NCBI GenBank assembly: GCA_023374045.1 | Contig: CM041780.1 | Coordinates: 165,531,074-165,595,073, forward strand | Source: Limonium bicolor | Lineage: Eukaryota > Streptophyta > Magnoliopsida > Caryophyllales > Plumbaginaceae | Length of the DNA stretch: 64,000 nt | Reading direction: 5' to 3' | Shown here: positions 1-11,609 of the stretch, piece by piece | Numbering within the stretch: the first letter of the stretch is position 1 | Layout of the letters: every line of letters begins with the position of its first letter | Made by a program: the position numbers and the translations under genes | Notes under the pieces: model-generated | What the model was told of the DNA's origin: nothing | Databases searched by the model: none | What the model saw: only the letters and a program-made list of their open reading frames with translations

Positions 1-2361
1 CGGTTATAGCCATAGCTAATCCTGAGCTCTTCTTTTCTTCCTTTCTGTCTCTCCTCATGTAGAAGAGAGTAGATAGTACTCAGCTTGGTGAAGGAGCAAG
101 ACCAAGCCAATCTTCCTTGCTGTACTATCCTCGGTGAAGAAAAATCTTCCTAAACAGTTTATAACACACCTAAGTAAGGGTAAGAACATCTTGAAGAAAC
201 TAAAACCCAACCTGTTGCATAATCATAAAATAAGAAGAAGGAAGATACAAAGGGCTAGTTTCTGTTTCTGAAAAACCTTGATTTCAGTAACACTGGGAGT
301 GTGTCTTAGTTATCTATAAACCTAGAACCAACTAAACATCTAGACAATAATGAGAACCAATTAGTACTTTAGGACTGAAGTCAGAAGAAGAAGAAGAAGA
401 AGAAAACTGGGTGGACTGTTTTAGCAAACACAGAAAACAGAATAAAATATGAGTTAGAACCTTATGTTTCCTAGTGTTAAGTGTGTGTGGGATTGTACTA
501 GGAGAGTATCTAGTGAGTCCTGAAGTACAAGCAACCTATGTACTAGCTACCTTGGGAAAATAAACAACACATGAACTAGTGCAGATGATTCTGTATAAGC
601 TAGCCTAAACGAAAGAAAAAAACTGGTGTAAGAAAGAACTCAAATTCTGCAATTAACACTTTCATGTAATTGAATTCCAGAAACATTGTAGGTGCTGAAT
701 TGGCAAGTTGAGTGTCCTAAGAACCCTGTAACACATTACACTAAGAGTAAATAAGCTGGGAAAAAGTCCAGGAACAAGGTGGCACGATAAAAAGGGAATT
801 AATCAATTTCACATTTTATGTTTTTTTGTAACAACATAGTCCAGTTTCTGTGTGGAGAATTTTCAGTGAAGTGTCCTAGGTGATTGAAGATCTGTTATGA
901 AGTTAAAACCAGAGTAGACAACTAGCTATTGGATAAACAATTCGTGAGAAGGAAGGAGGTTAGATGAGTGAACACAAAAGGCAAACAGGAGGATAATGAA
1001 ACATCAGTTCTGATTTCAATTTTGTTTCAGTTTCAGTTTTCGCACCAGATTAGGGTCTGGTTATCTCTGTATCTGTAACAAGGTTGTCTTGGGTTTAGCT
1101 TGAGTTAGAAACTTGATAACACACCAAATTGACAGGGTCAACAGTTTAGAAAGGTTTGGGAATTCAAACACGTGAACAAACAGAGAAGAATCATACATCA
1201 GTTTCAGTCTGTCTGTTTCTTTTCTTTCAGTTTCTGGTTTTTGAGTTCTGTGTGAATCTGTTTCAGTAGAGGTAACAACAAGATGTTGGGGTTGTTTAAA
1301 GAAGAGAAAAATTATTGAACCTGATAGCTCAGACATAAACACATTGAGAAGGGCTAGCCAATGTAACAAACTGAATTAAATAACAGAAGGAAGGAACATC
1401 AACCTCAGTTTCAGTTTTAATCCTTAGACTTCTGTTTCTGTATGTTAATTACATCAGTGAAGACATGAGAGAAAGATTGAAATGTCAACTCATGAATACA
1501 GGAAAGAGTGGTAGGTCAGTTTAGGCAACGGGCAGAGAACAAAATGTGAGCATATGTCAGTTTATAACTTCAGTTACAGTTGCAGGGAATTTTCTGTTTA
1601 TGTATAGTATGTTACAGAGAGCATAAGGGGATGACTTTGGGTGTTTTTGGATTGAGACATAGCTGGAATACTTAAACAAATCAGAGAGTACCTTGGGATG
1701 GAAAAAAAATTCAAGGATTGACAGAAAAGAATGAAGAGAAGCAACCAGTTCATAATGATGTCTTTCTGTAACAACACCAGTTCAGACTTCAGTCTTCTTT
1801 TTCTTCTGTTTCAGATTCTTCCCAGTCAAAGTTTGGTTATTTAAGTGTCTGTAACAGATTGGAATGAAACTGTAATAACACCATGAACTAAGTAGCTAAG
1901 TAGAGTGGGGGAGAGAGTGAAGGAGAAACCAAATCAAAGAATGAGAACCGGAACAGAAGAGGAATAATTTAACAAACGTAATTCATCAGTTTCCAGTTGT
2001 TTCTGAAATGAATAGCCTTCTGTAAAATCATGTTACAGAGGGTATGAAGGGTGGAATTGAGTTAAGAATGAACCTAAGGTACTTCTAGGAGAGTGAACTA
2101 GGCTGGTACTTCCATTGGGAGTTTTAGGAACAAACTGAATAACTTAAAAAGGAACAATAAAGAATAGGTACACTAATATTGCCTCTGAAATTTCGGTAAA
2201 CTGTTCCTTCTGTATAAGTAAGTTCATAGGGGAGGTTAAGTTGTGATACAGTTCTAAGCCTTATAATCTATAATAGAGATGGTGAAATGGTGATGTTGAG
2301 AGGAAATAGAATGCGAAAGAAAGGAAATCAGATGTACATATATATAGTAACCGATAACTAA
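1..2361 (+). repeat. Probable left part of an interrupted, plus-strand gypsy-type LTR (element G)
   Basis: No gene is recognisable here. The stretch is rich in recurring CAGTTTCAG / TCTGTAACA-like words and has a (GAA)n run near 387-403. It abuts the ACAAG target duplication of element A. The sequence on the other side of A (15689-17788) ends in GGGGTGTTACA, a typical LTR end for this superfamily read on the plus strand. I infer that both pieces are one older LTR split by A. The LTR start lies outside the window, so the assignment rests on the right half. Confidence 0.4.
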
Positions 2362-2366
2362 ACAAG

Positions 2367-5300
2367 TGTAACACCCTGACTACAACAACACACTTAACAA
2401 CACTTGCAGCGAAAATCATAACTCACAACATAACTTAACTCCTTGGTGTTACACGCCGTTAGCCACCCACGTGACTAACAAGGCTAACATACATACATTG
2501 TACCGGTCTGATGGACTAAACTCCCGAGCAACTACACATAATCCCGTTCCATGTCCAACAGTCATTATCCACTTACATTACAACTGTACCGAGTATTTAC
2601 CAACTAACGCCGATACATTTTCGGTCTTACTACACCTACAGCACATCCACAATTTACATGACTACCCACATACAAATAACTACCCCGTCCTACTCTCGAA
2701 TGGCTTCCAGCTCCTTGTACCTGAAATAGAAAAGGAAGAAAAGGGTGGCCCCCAAGGGCTCAGCACCTTTGCTGGTATGGTAATCCCGCAGCCCGCATGC
2801 TACCGGGTCACGCACAACTAATTGTCGTCTTAGCATGCGATTGATTTTATTTAAACATACACAGCCACACACATACTTCATGCTTAAAAGCAAACATCCA
2901 TTAGTAGGACATAAACACAAGATTAGCACACGCAACATAACCATACACTTCACTTGACAACATACACACCACTTAATTCCATTCTTCTTAGAGAACATAA
3001 ACTTTACTTAGGGAGTGCCGGGGTGATATAAGCCGCACAACATACATACATTTTCTTTACTTAGGTATGGCGGCCTCATATAGGACCGATCACACCTTGC
3101 ACGATTTCCCCCTAGCTCCAATAGTGATGAGGTAGGTAAGCCTTGGTTAAGCTTGTAGGTGGTTGTAATTCAAGGAGGAAAAACACCGTAACATAACAAA
3201 GAGGGAGTCGAAGCGAACTTAGGCATCAAACCCTACCAACATTACACATGATTTCCCCCTACCCGATTGGAAGTTGGGTAGGTAAGCTTTGGCTAAGCTA
3301 ATGGGAGGTCGAAATCCAATGAAGGAAAACACCCTAACATAACAGGATGGGAGTTAATTCACATATATACATTAACTCCCAAACAACACGCGCGACCGGA
3401 ACGACCGGATTCCTCACCATACATAACATATACATATTAGTTAAAGGTTCCTTTATGGAACTCATCACATACATACGTCACATAGTGTTTACTAACTCTG
3501 TTAGACCAGAAGGGGAGTAACATCCCTTTTTAATAAACATGGATAACTGTATCCGATAGCAACAACACACAAAACAAAGTCACATACATCACACATAGCA
3601 TCACAACATACACAACGCACGATAGCCGTAGTTAGAACGTTCCCGTGGGTTGGGACGTTTATTACGAATACCGATCTCTTATGTGAACTAAGGTCGGTTA
3701 ATTATTATTTAACACATAACTAGGGTTAAGCGGTATCGGAATTAATTATGCCCACAATAATGAATTACTATAAACTCATTTCATGCTTTATCTTGCAAGG
3801 TGGCAAACACACAGAAAAACACATTGCATACAAGCCGGTGTAATCCGGTAGGCAAGGTTGCAAGAAAAACCATACCTGTCACTGCGGCTCCACTCTATTG
3901 TGTCCTCTTATATTCCCTGAATAATTCTCGGACAACTGGTAACATCACAATTGTTTCCATTAACATCGGGGTAATACAATTGTTTAACGACTAATGCGCC
4001 CATAGTTAACCCCGTCATCTCGGTATACTTAATGTTCTCATACTCTCTACATACTTGATTACTTCTTACTTGTTTTCCTACTCATACACTTACTTTCCTA
4101 CCATTGGTGTCACATTAATGGTATATACTAGGGTCCTTTACTTATGTACTTACCTTCATATGTACATACATATGATTACTATGTTACTATTATTATTATT
4201 ATTTTTTCATTCTGGGTCAGTCCGACCCATGTCCGACCCAACCAACTGGGTCGGACCATTCCAGTAACTTTACCGTCTTTTAATCTCTCCCGTCCGACCC
4301 ATGTCCGACCCAACCATCTGGGTCGGACCATTCTAGAAGCATTCACGGGCGACCAACAAAGGCCGTCCGCCCAACTGTGGGTCGTACCCCTGGGTCGGAC
4401 GCCTCCAGAATCTGTCCAAAAATTGTCAAATCTTTCCCAAACTTCTCCACAAGCCTCCTAATGTGTTCTACATCATTTGGCACTTTTACCCTTCATACCA
4501 CAACCATAAAACTCATTTATAACTCCATAAACACTTGCAATGTTTTCTCTTTAGTTCCTCTAAGTGGTGTTTCATAATTATGATAGCCACCATGCCAAAG
4601 TGTTTCCTCACCATCATAACATCATCTCCCAAACCTCTTTTTTTTTCTTACTAACTAAGTATCCTTTTTCACATCTTACCTAAACATCATTTCCTCCTTG
4701 TACATCAACATTCCTAAACCTTAAACACCCTCAAAACACTCATTTTCTACCAAAATTTCGCCATGACCTCCCCATAAACTTAACATCTCCCAAACCATCA
4801 ATTCACATCAATTTACATTCCTAATCTAGCCACACCCTTACAAGGTCCTAACAGCACATAACAAATCCTCAAATTCCATCAACAACAACATAATCACCAC
4901 AAACTCAATAAACCACTCTATAAACACAACCTCAAAACATTTGGCTCTTAAGGCCCTCAATTCAACCATTAATTCACAAACTTCTCCAAAACTAATTAAA
5001 CACATTCCAACACAGATTTCAATCCACAATTTTGGGTTCATTAATTTGTTTACCCTTCCCCAAACACTTAAACAATTTTAAACAAGGTTTTAGGTGGATT
5101 CCTTACCTTAATTTCATAAGTCTCCTTAATTCACCTCTTGCTCCTCATCTTCTCCAAAATCGTTTAAGAGGGTATGGAGTTTCCAACTCCATCCCAACAT
5201 CCAAGAACACAAAAACATACTTAATTAATTATCTAAACCCTTGGAATATCTCAATTCAATAAAAGGGCTAGAACACAAGTTAGGGTTTACCTTTTTGAAG

Positions 5301-6407
5301 TTTTAAGAGGGATTCTCTCCCTTGAATCAAGAAGGGATTACTCCACCATTGAAGGATTATTTGGAGCTCAAGAACAAGGAGAAACAAGGTATCAACAATG
5401 GTGAAAAATCGATTACACCAAGAGATGAGGGAAAAATGACTTTTTCTTGAAATCTTTACCTTAGAAGGAAGAGGAGACTCCAAGCTTCACATTGGTGCCA
5501 TTTTCTCTTAAAATGGGGGGAAAACCGCCCATGGAGGTCAACTTCATCCTTTTAAAATTTCGAAAAGAGAGGATGATAGAGGAAGATGAGAGGAAGAAGA
5601 ATATGTGATTTGTTTTTGATTTGGAGCTCAAATGGAGCTTGGGCATGACATTGAAGTTGGAGTAGCCATTGGAGGAAGGGAGAAAAAATCGGTGGCTTTA
5701 GAAGAAGAGGGAGCCGGCTGGGAAGAAAGAGAGAGAGGAAAGAGAAAAGGAAAGAGAGATATGAGAGGAGAGAGAGGGAGAGAGGGGTATAAGTGGTCCT
5801 CTTTTTTTTTGCTTTTTGACTTAATTAATTTGTTCACTAGCCTTGTGTGAGTGGGCTGTCTACTTTAATAAAACCGGCCCACTACTGTAAACACGCTGGA
5901 GCATTTTTCGTCTTTTAACAGGAAACACTCGTTTATTTACCCGGTTTAGCACTATTCACTAACCGGGACCGTTTTCTGGAATTCTCTCAATCCTTTAATT
6001 TTAATGGTTATTAAACTCCCATTAAAGTTTAATTATAGTTACATAATCAACTATTATTTTTACGGGGCCATTTAACTGTTTAAAGTCACGTTTTCGGGTT
6101 TCCTCGAAAAACGCGCTCCAAGACTCCGTTAGCGTTTAAACGCATTGTTTGGATCCGTTTTCTTCCGGAATTTTTCCCACATGTTCTTAGTGTGTAATTA
6201 ATATATAAAAAAAATATATTTATAGCCCTAACGAAGGTTATGTACCCCCTAGAATAATTAAATACGCGTTTTCACGTTTTGTGACTTTTACGCATTTTCT
6301 TTTTCTTTTTGGTTTTTATTTCTTCACCAATGATCTTAAGGACTTAATTAGCCCTAGAGAATTATAATTACACAATTAATTAACACATTAAGGTTTGGGG
6401 TATTTCA
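2367..6407 (-). repeat. Element A LTR (3' LTR in element orientation)
   Basis: This 4041-bp copy starts TGTAACACCC and ends GGGGTATTTCA, and matches 11610-15683 along its whole length with scattered substitutions and 1-2 base indels. It contains a palindromic array at 4213-4408 and purine-rich stretches near 5560-5790. A block near 6080-6165 (CACGTTTTCGGGTTTCCTCG and following) is also recognisable near the same end of the element C LTR. Open frames inside it are short and low-complexity; I treat none as a gene. Confidence 0.9.
4213..4408. repeat. Palindromic GTCCGACCC/GGGTCGGAC array in element A LTR
   Basis: The sequence alternates GTCCGACCCA and TGGGTCGGAC units, giving perfect 10-nt inverted arms around short spacers. 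The first two units are followed by CCATTC(C/T)AG. The array repeats in the other LTR at 13486-13684. Its function is unknown. Confidence 0.85.
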
Positions 6408-6444
6408 ATCTACCCCCCTTAAAAGAACTTCGTCCTCGAAGTTC
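6408..6444 (-). promoter_or_regulatory. Polypurine tract and adjacent hairpin of element A (LTR-proximal copy)
   Basis: Immediately inside the LTR, TCTACCCCCCTT reads as the polypurine tract AAGGGGGGTAGA on the minus strand. Directly beyond it, GAACTTCG (6425-6432) pairs with CGAAGTTC (6437-6444) across the loop TCCT. This is the expected site of plus-strand DNA priming in an LTR element; the hairpin is an additional feature. Confidence 0.75.
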
Positions 6445-9400
6445 ACACTTCCCTAGCGTCATTTGAATTAGAACACAGGGATTACTTGCAACCTGAACTT
6501 CCATAACAAACATACTTTGCATCACAACCTCGGACTTAACGGTTGGGTAACACATCCACATCCATACATATATAACATACTTACAGAGTAACCTCAAACT
6601 TAGTGGTCCGGGTACCTTAACAACATTGTACCTACATGACAACCCTTGGGCTCTTAGGTCTGGGTAACATAACAACATTTAGACACTTAGGTCTTGATAA
6701 CATAACGACCTTTAGACACATGGTCTAGGTAACATAACACTTCCTGAACTCAACCACATTAGGACTCGAGGTCAACAATATTTATTACATATACCACACA
6801 ACATGTCTTAGCATGTATAACAACCAGAAATTCCTTTTCCATCTCTTCATGGGTTCGAGACCCATGTTGAGTACGTATACACTGTGACCCCACAGAACCC
6901 GGTCGCGATGGACACCTTCTGGTCCCCGTTCCTTTGGGAGATCAAAACAATTGCATACATCTTTAAAATATACTTCTCATGTCACCGGTCCGAAGACAAA
7001 GGCTCATACGTCCTCAGCTCGTGAGCAAGTAGTACGAAAATACTCTATATGAGGTTAAGTAGAATGAAATCCTTTATTGGAAAATACCAATTGAAGATCC
7101 TTTTTACAAGGTCAAGTAAAAGTAGTCCTTCCTTTGAAAATACCACTTAAGAATCTTAGAAATATTTATTGAAGTCTTGAAAATACCAATTGAAAATTTG
7201 AAACCCAATTTAAAATTCCTTTTGAAAACTCAATACAACTCCAAATCCAATTATTGCTAACTGCATCTTATTCTTGATGTGATATTTATGACCACTTATA
7301 GGGAGTTTCAGAATCATCCAGCCCTGATGTGATCAGCATCAGTGTTGAACTATCTTTCCACCCCAATTTGTGTTCGGCTTCCCTTGATCTCATGATAATC
7401 AAGTTTCACCTCTCACTTCAATTTCAAACAGCAACTAATTCAAGCATATACCATTTTCTATCTTTTAATCCACCTAGTCATAATCATTACATCTCCAAGG
7501 GATAGAACTCCGTCTATCAATCATCATCCAAATTCAACTTAATCCAAGTTACCAAGGGAATTTAATTCTTACTAGGTTCTATATCGGTTTCATACCTCTT
7601 CATAAGTCACCACACTATATATATATACATATAAACTATATATATTTTATCAAAATATAATACACTATATTACATTTGGTATCATATGAACATATATTGT
7701 CGGGGTTTTAGTTCCCCGGGAGTTTTTCTACTCCCTTATACTTATACTTTCACACACATCCGTTAACACAATAACACACTTATCACAATGGTATTCGCAT
7801 CTTCTGTGCGCAATTACCATAATTAACCATGAATGAATGCGTATGTTTATGTAACACACGCACCAATCATCAAAACAAATCATTTTGTGCTATGCACACC
7901 ATAGTTCACGTACACTTGTACGGTAAAACACACTAAACGGTTTTTCGCTCTACCCCCCTTAAAAGGGATTACGCCCACCCACGTAATCAATCACTTAACA
8001 TTGGTTTAAAATGTTCTACCGTCGTGAAGTGTTTTATCTCCACGCGGTCTGTTATACAACGTGTTCTGGTTAGAGCATCTTAACCATATTGGCGGTTTAG
8101 TCCCTAAACCAAGAATTTTCACCAGAGTTTGTTTAACTTGTAGCCGGTTTCGGTTCTGGCCTGTGGAGTTTCTAGGCGTTAATAAATAGCCATCCACTCA
8201 TATTCGCTACACACATCCAACCCTTGAATTGCTGGCTCACTAGTTTCTGCTGCGCAACTCTTGGTAACTTTATGGGCTTAGTTTGCCCCCATGCGTCATT
8301 CTTACCATATTGTACATCTCCGATTATCACCTTCATCTTGGTAATAACGGGTTCTCCAACCGACGCGTGGTATTTCTTACCGTGAGCGAACTCGGTGAGT
8401 TACATACTTCCTATCCACTTCCATGATAATTTACTGTATTCCACAATGACTTACTTGATTTCTTCCGACTTATTGTTGTTGTTGAATTTGAGCTACTACC
8501 TAATGAGTAGTACTCTTTCGGTTATTTCCAACAATTGAGGTATGTTCCATACCGGTGTTTGGCATGTAGTGCTACTGTAGTCACTTATTTTAATCATGTC
8601 TCCACACTTGGTTCTGTACCAATGTTCTTTCATTGGTACGACCTTGCATTTCTTGTGCATTGGTCTTATCACATTATAAGTCTTTGTTCTTCCATCACGA
8701 TTAACATTTCCCAAACTTGCTAGCTATCACACTCGATCATCACCGCGCAAGTGCAATACCAAAACACTCAGTCACACAGAGTGCAGAGGCGTAAACTCTT
8801 GGCGATAAATCTCTTATGCGATCGCAATAGGAATTCATACTGGGTTCCTCATCACATAGTACCGACTATTGACTCATTGCCCAGTCTGTTTGCTATCACT
8901 TACTTGTATGTTCATTGAGTTTAACTTATAACTGGTCTTATTTGCCCTACAATTACTTAGTAATACTTATACAACGGTCGTTTACTGCGCACCGTGCTCT
9001 TACTCATTGTATAACATTAACTTACACTGCATCCACTATTATTTTAGTTTCCGCCATTACACTGTGTTTTGCCGCTCATTCGGCTGACTGCTGAATACCC
9101 TATCCTTTGAATCTTTATGCTCCTTGAGCGTTGTTCATTACACATTTAGCGTCCCACATCTATGGTGGTTGCTATTTGACTTATCCCCCTTTCCGTCTGC
9201 ACAACTGGTACGAATACTTCTTTTCGTAGTAGCAACATGGTCAACTCTTAACACATTCTCTGAATTTAGTTCACATAACTACCGCTGTTGCGGTCTCACA
9301 ATATCAAGAGGTGTCCCCACACTTTAAGCAATGGTTCGTTATCCGCTTACTTACTATATAACGTAACTTCTGTGATCAATAACATTTTCTTAACACATTC

Positions 9401-11589
9401 GATTTGTGGCTTTTAAGCCTTATTGCCTCGAGCTCTGCCCGTTGTAGGCTGTCCACACACATTGCATGGTTTAGATTGGTATTGGGCTCCATGACAAGGT
9501 CGTAGTATCACGGTTCCTTTCCTGGGATGCCCCTTCAAGGATGTCAGACTTCCCTCTGACGACTTGTGTTTAAACTTGGTGTTAATTTCAGCCTTTGCGT
9601 TTCTGTCACGTATCTTGTTCAACCATTGTTGACCCAAACACCCTTTTAAGGATAACTCCTGGGTGTTATTAGGTTATGCCTTTCATCTGACTTGCACTCA
9701 TTGGTATGTTTTAATTTCTACTTCGCCCCGCGTTCTTTGCTTGGGTAGAATATTATCCTTAGTGAGATTGATATCTCTAGTGATCATCTCGGGAGTCTCA
9801 TCCCGATCATTGCACATTAACCTATCCATAGTAGGCATCTGCCTCACCATATATAGGCTGGGTACTTACTCCAGCTATTGTGTTCATCCATCCAGATCCT
9901 TAAGACATATACGATGTCTCTTACTTACTAGTCAGTGCACTTCACACTTCTAGATTCTTAAACACTTCCTCGCAATAACTCACTAATCCCTTTAGTCCTC
10001 TTAACTTAACTGGGTTCCTTTACTTCAACCATTCGATGGTAGTTTATTACTCTTGTCTGACTTTTACTTCGGACCGTAGTATGGAGTCGACTACTTCCCG
10101 TGTTCCAGACTCCACTCGTATACATACATGGGGTATCCTACTGATACATTACTATACCCGACTACCCCATAAGAAGGTCTATCAGGCCCACAAGCTCCTA
10201 TCGGAGTGCGGTCGTCCCACATTTCAGTTGGTACACTCGTAGTGTCCGTCACGCGCCTAGGTGAAGTATTCTGTTGTCGACTCCTCTTGTATTATCATGT
10301 GATAATATATGCATTCCATGCTTCCCGAACTTAATCAAGGGAAGTGTATTCGCTGTTGTATTATTATAAACTTAATCCATTCTCTCGGGTTGCTACCCTT
10401 GGGTTTACCGGTTTCCGTCCGGTTATTCAAAGTAAACTGGGTAAAACTTACCTACCATGTGGCGCTGAGGCCAGTGTAGGTCTTCTGGTCTGGTTTTAAA
10501 AGAATGTTAGAAATAGGTTGGGTTTGAAAGAAAAATGTGGTTTTTTTTTTGAAAAAGAGTTTGAAAATAAATCTAAGTTCGAAAGAAAATTTCTCGTGGT
10601 TTCACAACGTTTTCTTGCTTTAACCAAGTCTAGCTTCTTGCTGACTGGTGTATTTCCAATTACAGAGGTTAGGCTATTAAGCCCTTCCATAGCTATGATG
10701 ATCTCACTTAACTTTAAGTACCTTGTAGTTGTTAAAAAAAAAAATCTCCCGCACAACCTTGTTGTAGCAGCACTTGCCATGGCAAGTGCGCCATGCTAAC
10801 TGGCTACTGGTCCAATACACATCGGTTGCAGTATTGCTTTCACCCGTACTGACATCAATGGCCTTGTTGGCCCTTACTTGATCTTACAGTCTTAACAACA
10901 ATCTTCTGGGTACTTCTCAATGTCATCACGTGACGACCCTTAACTAAGGTGTTTTCCCTTTTGGGAGACCCCTTTTGCTTAGTATCATAAACTTCTTCGC
11001 AGCTCGTTCCACGCATTTGTGGTTACTGAAACTTGTCTCTCGTTTGGGTACCACGTTGTAGTTCCTTAATCAGTTGGTATACTGTTGGTATTTAGTTAAC
11101 ATTAGTGATCCCGTAGGCACTCGGCCTCCGGTTTCATTACTTCACTTCTCCACTGTTGCACGATGGGTGCATTGCAAGCTGGTTGTTCTCGACTGCTCCG
11201 CATGTCGACCCAGGTTGCCGAAAATTCTATTCCTTTAAGCATAAGATTCTTCACTTTTCGCTATTAAATGCGGCAAACATTGTTCAGATGGAAACCGTCT
11301 TCGGGATTCACACCTTTCGGAATCTACCGTATGACAGGTTCTCCATACTTATAAAGGTAACTATCAACTGCCAGATCGGGTTTTCCCGAGTAAGAGATGA
11401 CTCCCATCTCTCTGGCATTCTTCCCAAGTTATAAAATAGGGTTTGTGGAGGGCGGGATGGATATTGTAGGTATCCAATACACACTGGCATTTCCTAACTA
11501 GCGTACTTCTCACGCTATCACTCAACCTTAACCCAAAGCACTAAACTCTTAACTCGGTACTTCCTAAGCTCGGTAATTCAGTCATCAGA
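6445..11589 (-). other. Element A interior, no recognisable coding sequence
   Basis: About 5.1 kb without a long open frame. A second polypurine-like tract with a hairpin sits at 7948-7988. A 74-codon minus frame near 9413-9637 ends with a CxxC pair, but I cannot match it to a gag zinc knuckle. I find no AlkB, RT or integrase remnant. Either the interior has decayed beyond recognition or it was never coding. Confidence 0.6.
7948..7988 (-). promoter_or_regulatory. Second polypurine-like tract with hairpin in element A (distal copy)
   Basis: CTCTACCCCCCTT is followed by GATTACG (7967-7973), which pairs with CGTAATC (7982-7988) over an 8-nt loop. Elements B (42445-42481) and C (60918-60952) have the same arrangement just beyond the pol stop codon. 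This may mark where the missing pol end of A used to lie. Confidence 0.65.
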
Positions 11590-11595
11590 GCGAAG

Positions 11596-11604
11596 CTGAT
11601 ACCA
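11596..11604 (-). promoter_or_regulatory. Primer-binding site of element A (initiator tRNA-Met type)
   Basis: On the minus strand, TGGTATCAG follows the LTR end after a 5-nt spacer. It matches the first nine bases of the initiator tRNA-Met primer site common in plant LTR elements; the next bases (CTTCGC) diverge from the longer match in element B. Confidence 0.75.
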
Positions 11605-11609
11605 CTTTT

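Noticed and set aside
5632..5850. Open frames in LTRs of A and B (for example 5632-5850, 40693-40881)
   Set aside because: Purine-rich or low-complexity, not conserved as protein between LTR copies because of indels.
9413..9637. Possible gag zinc-knuckle remnant in element A interior
   Set aside because: Only one CxxC pair, with no His/Cys spacing of a knuckle.
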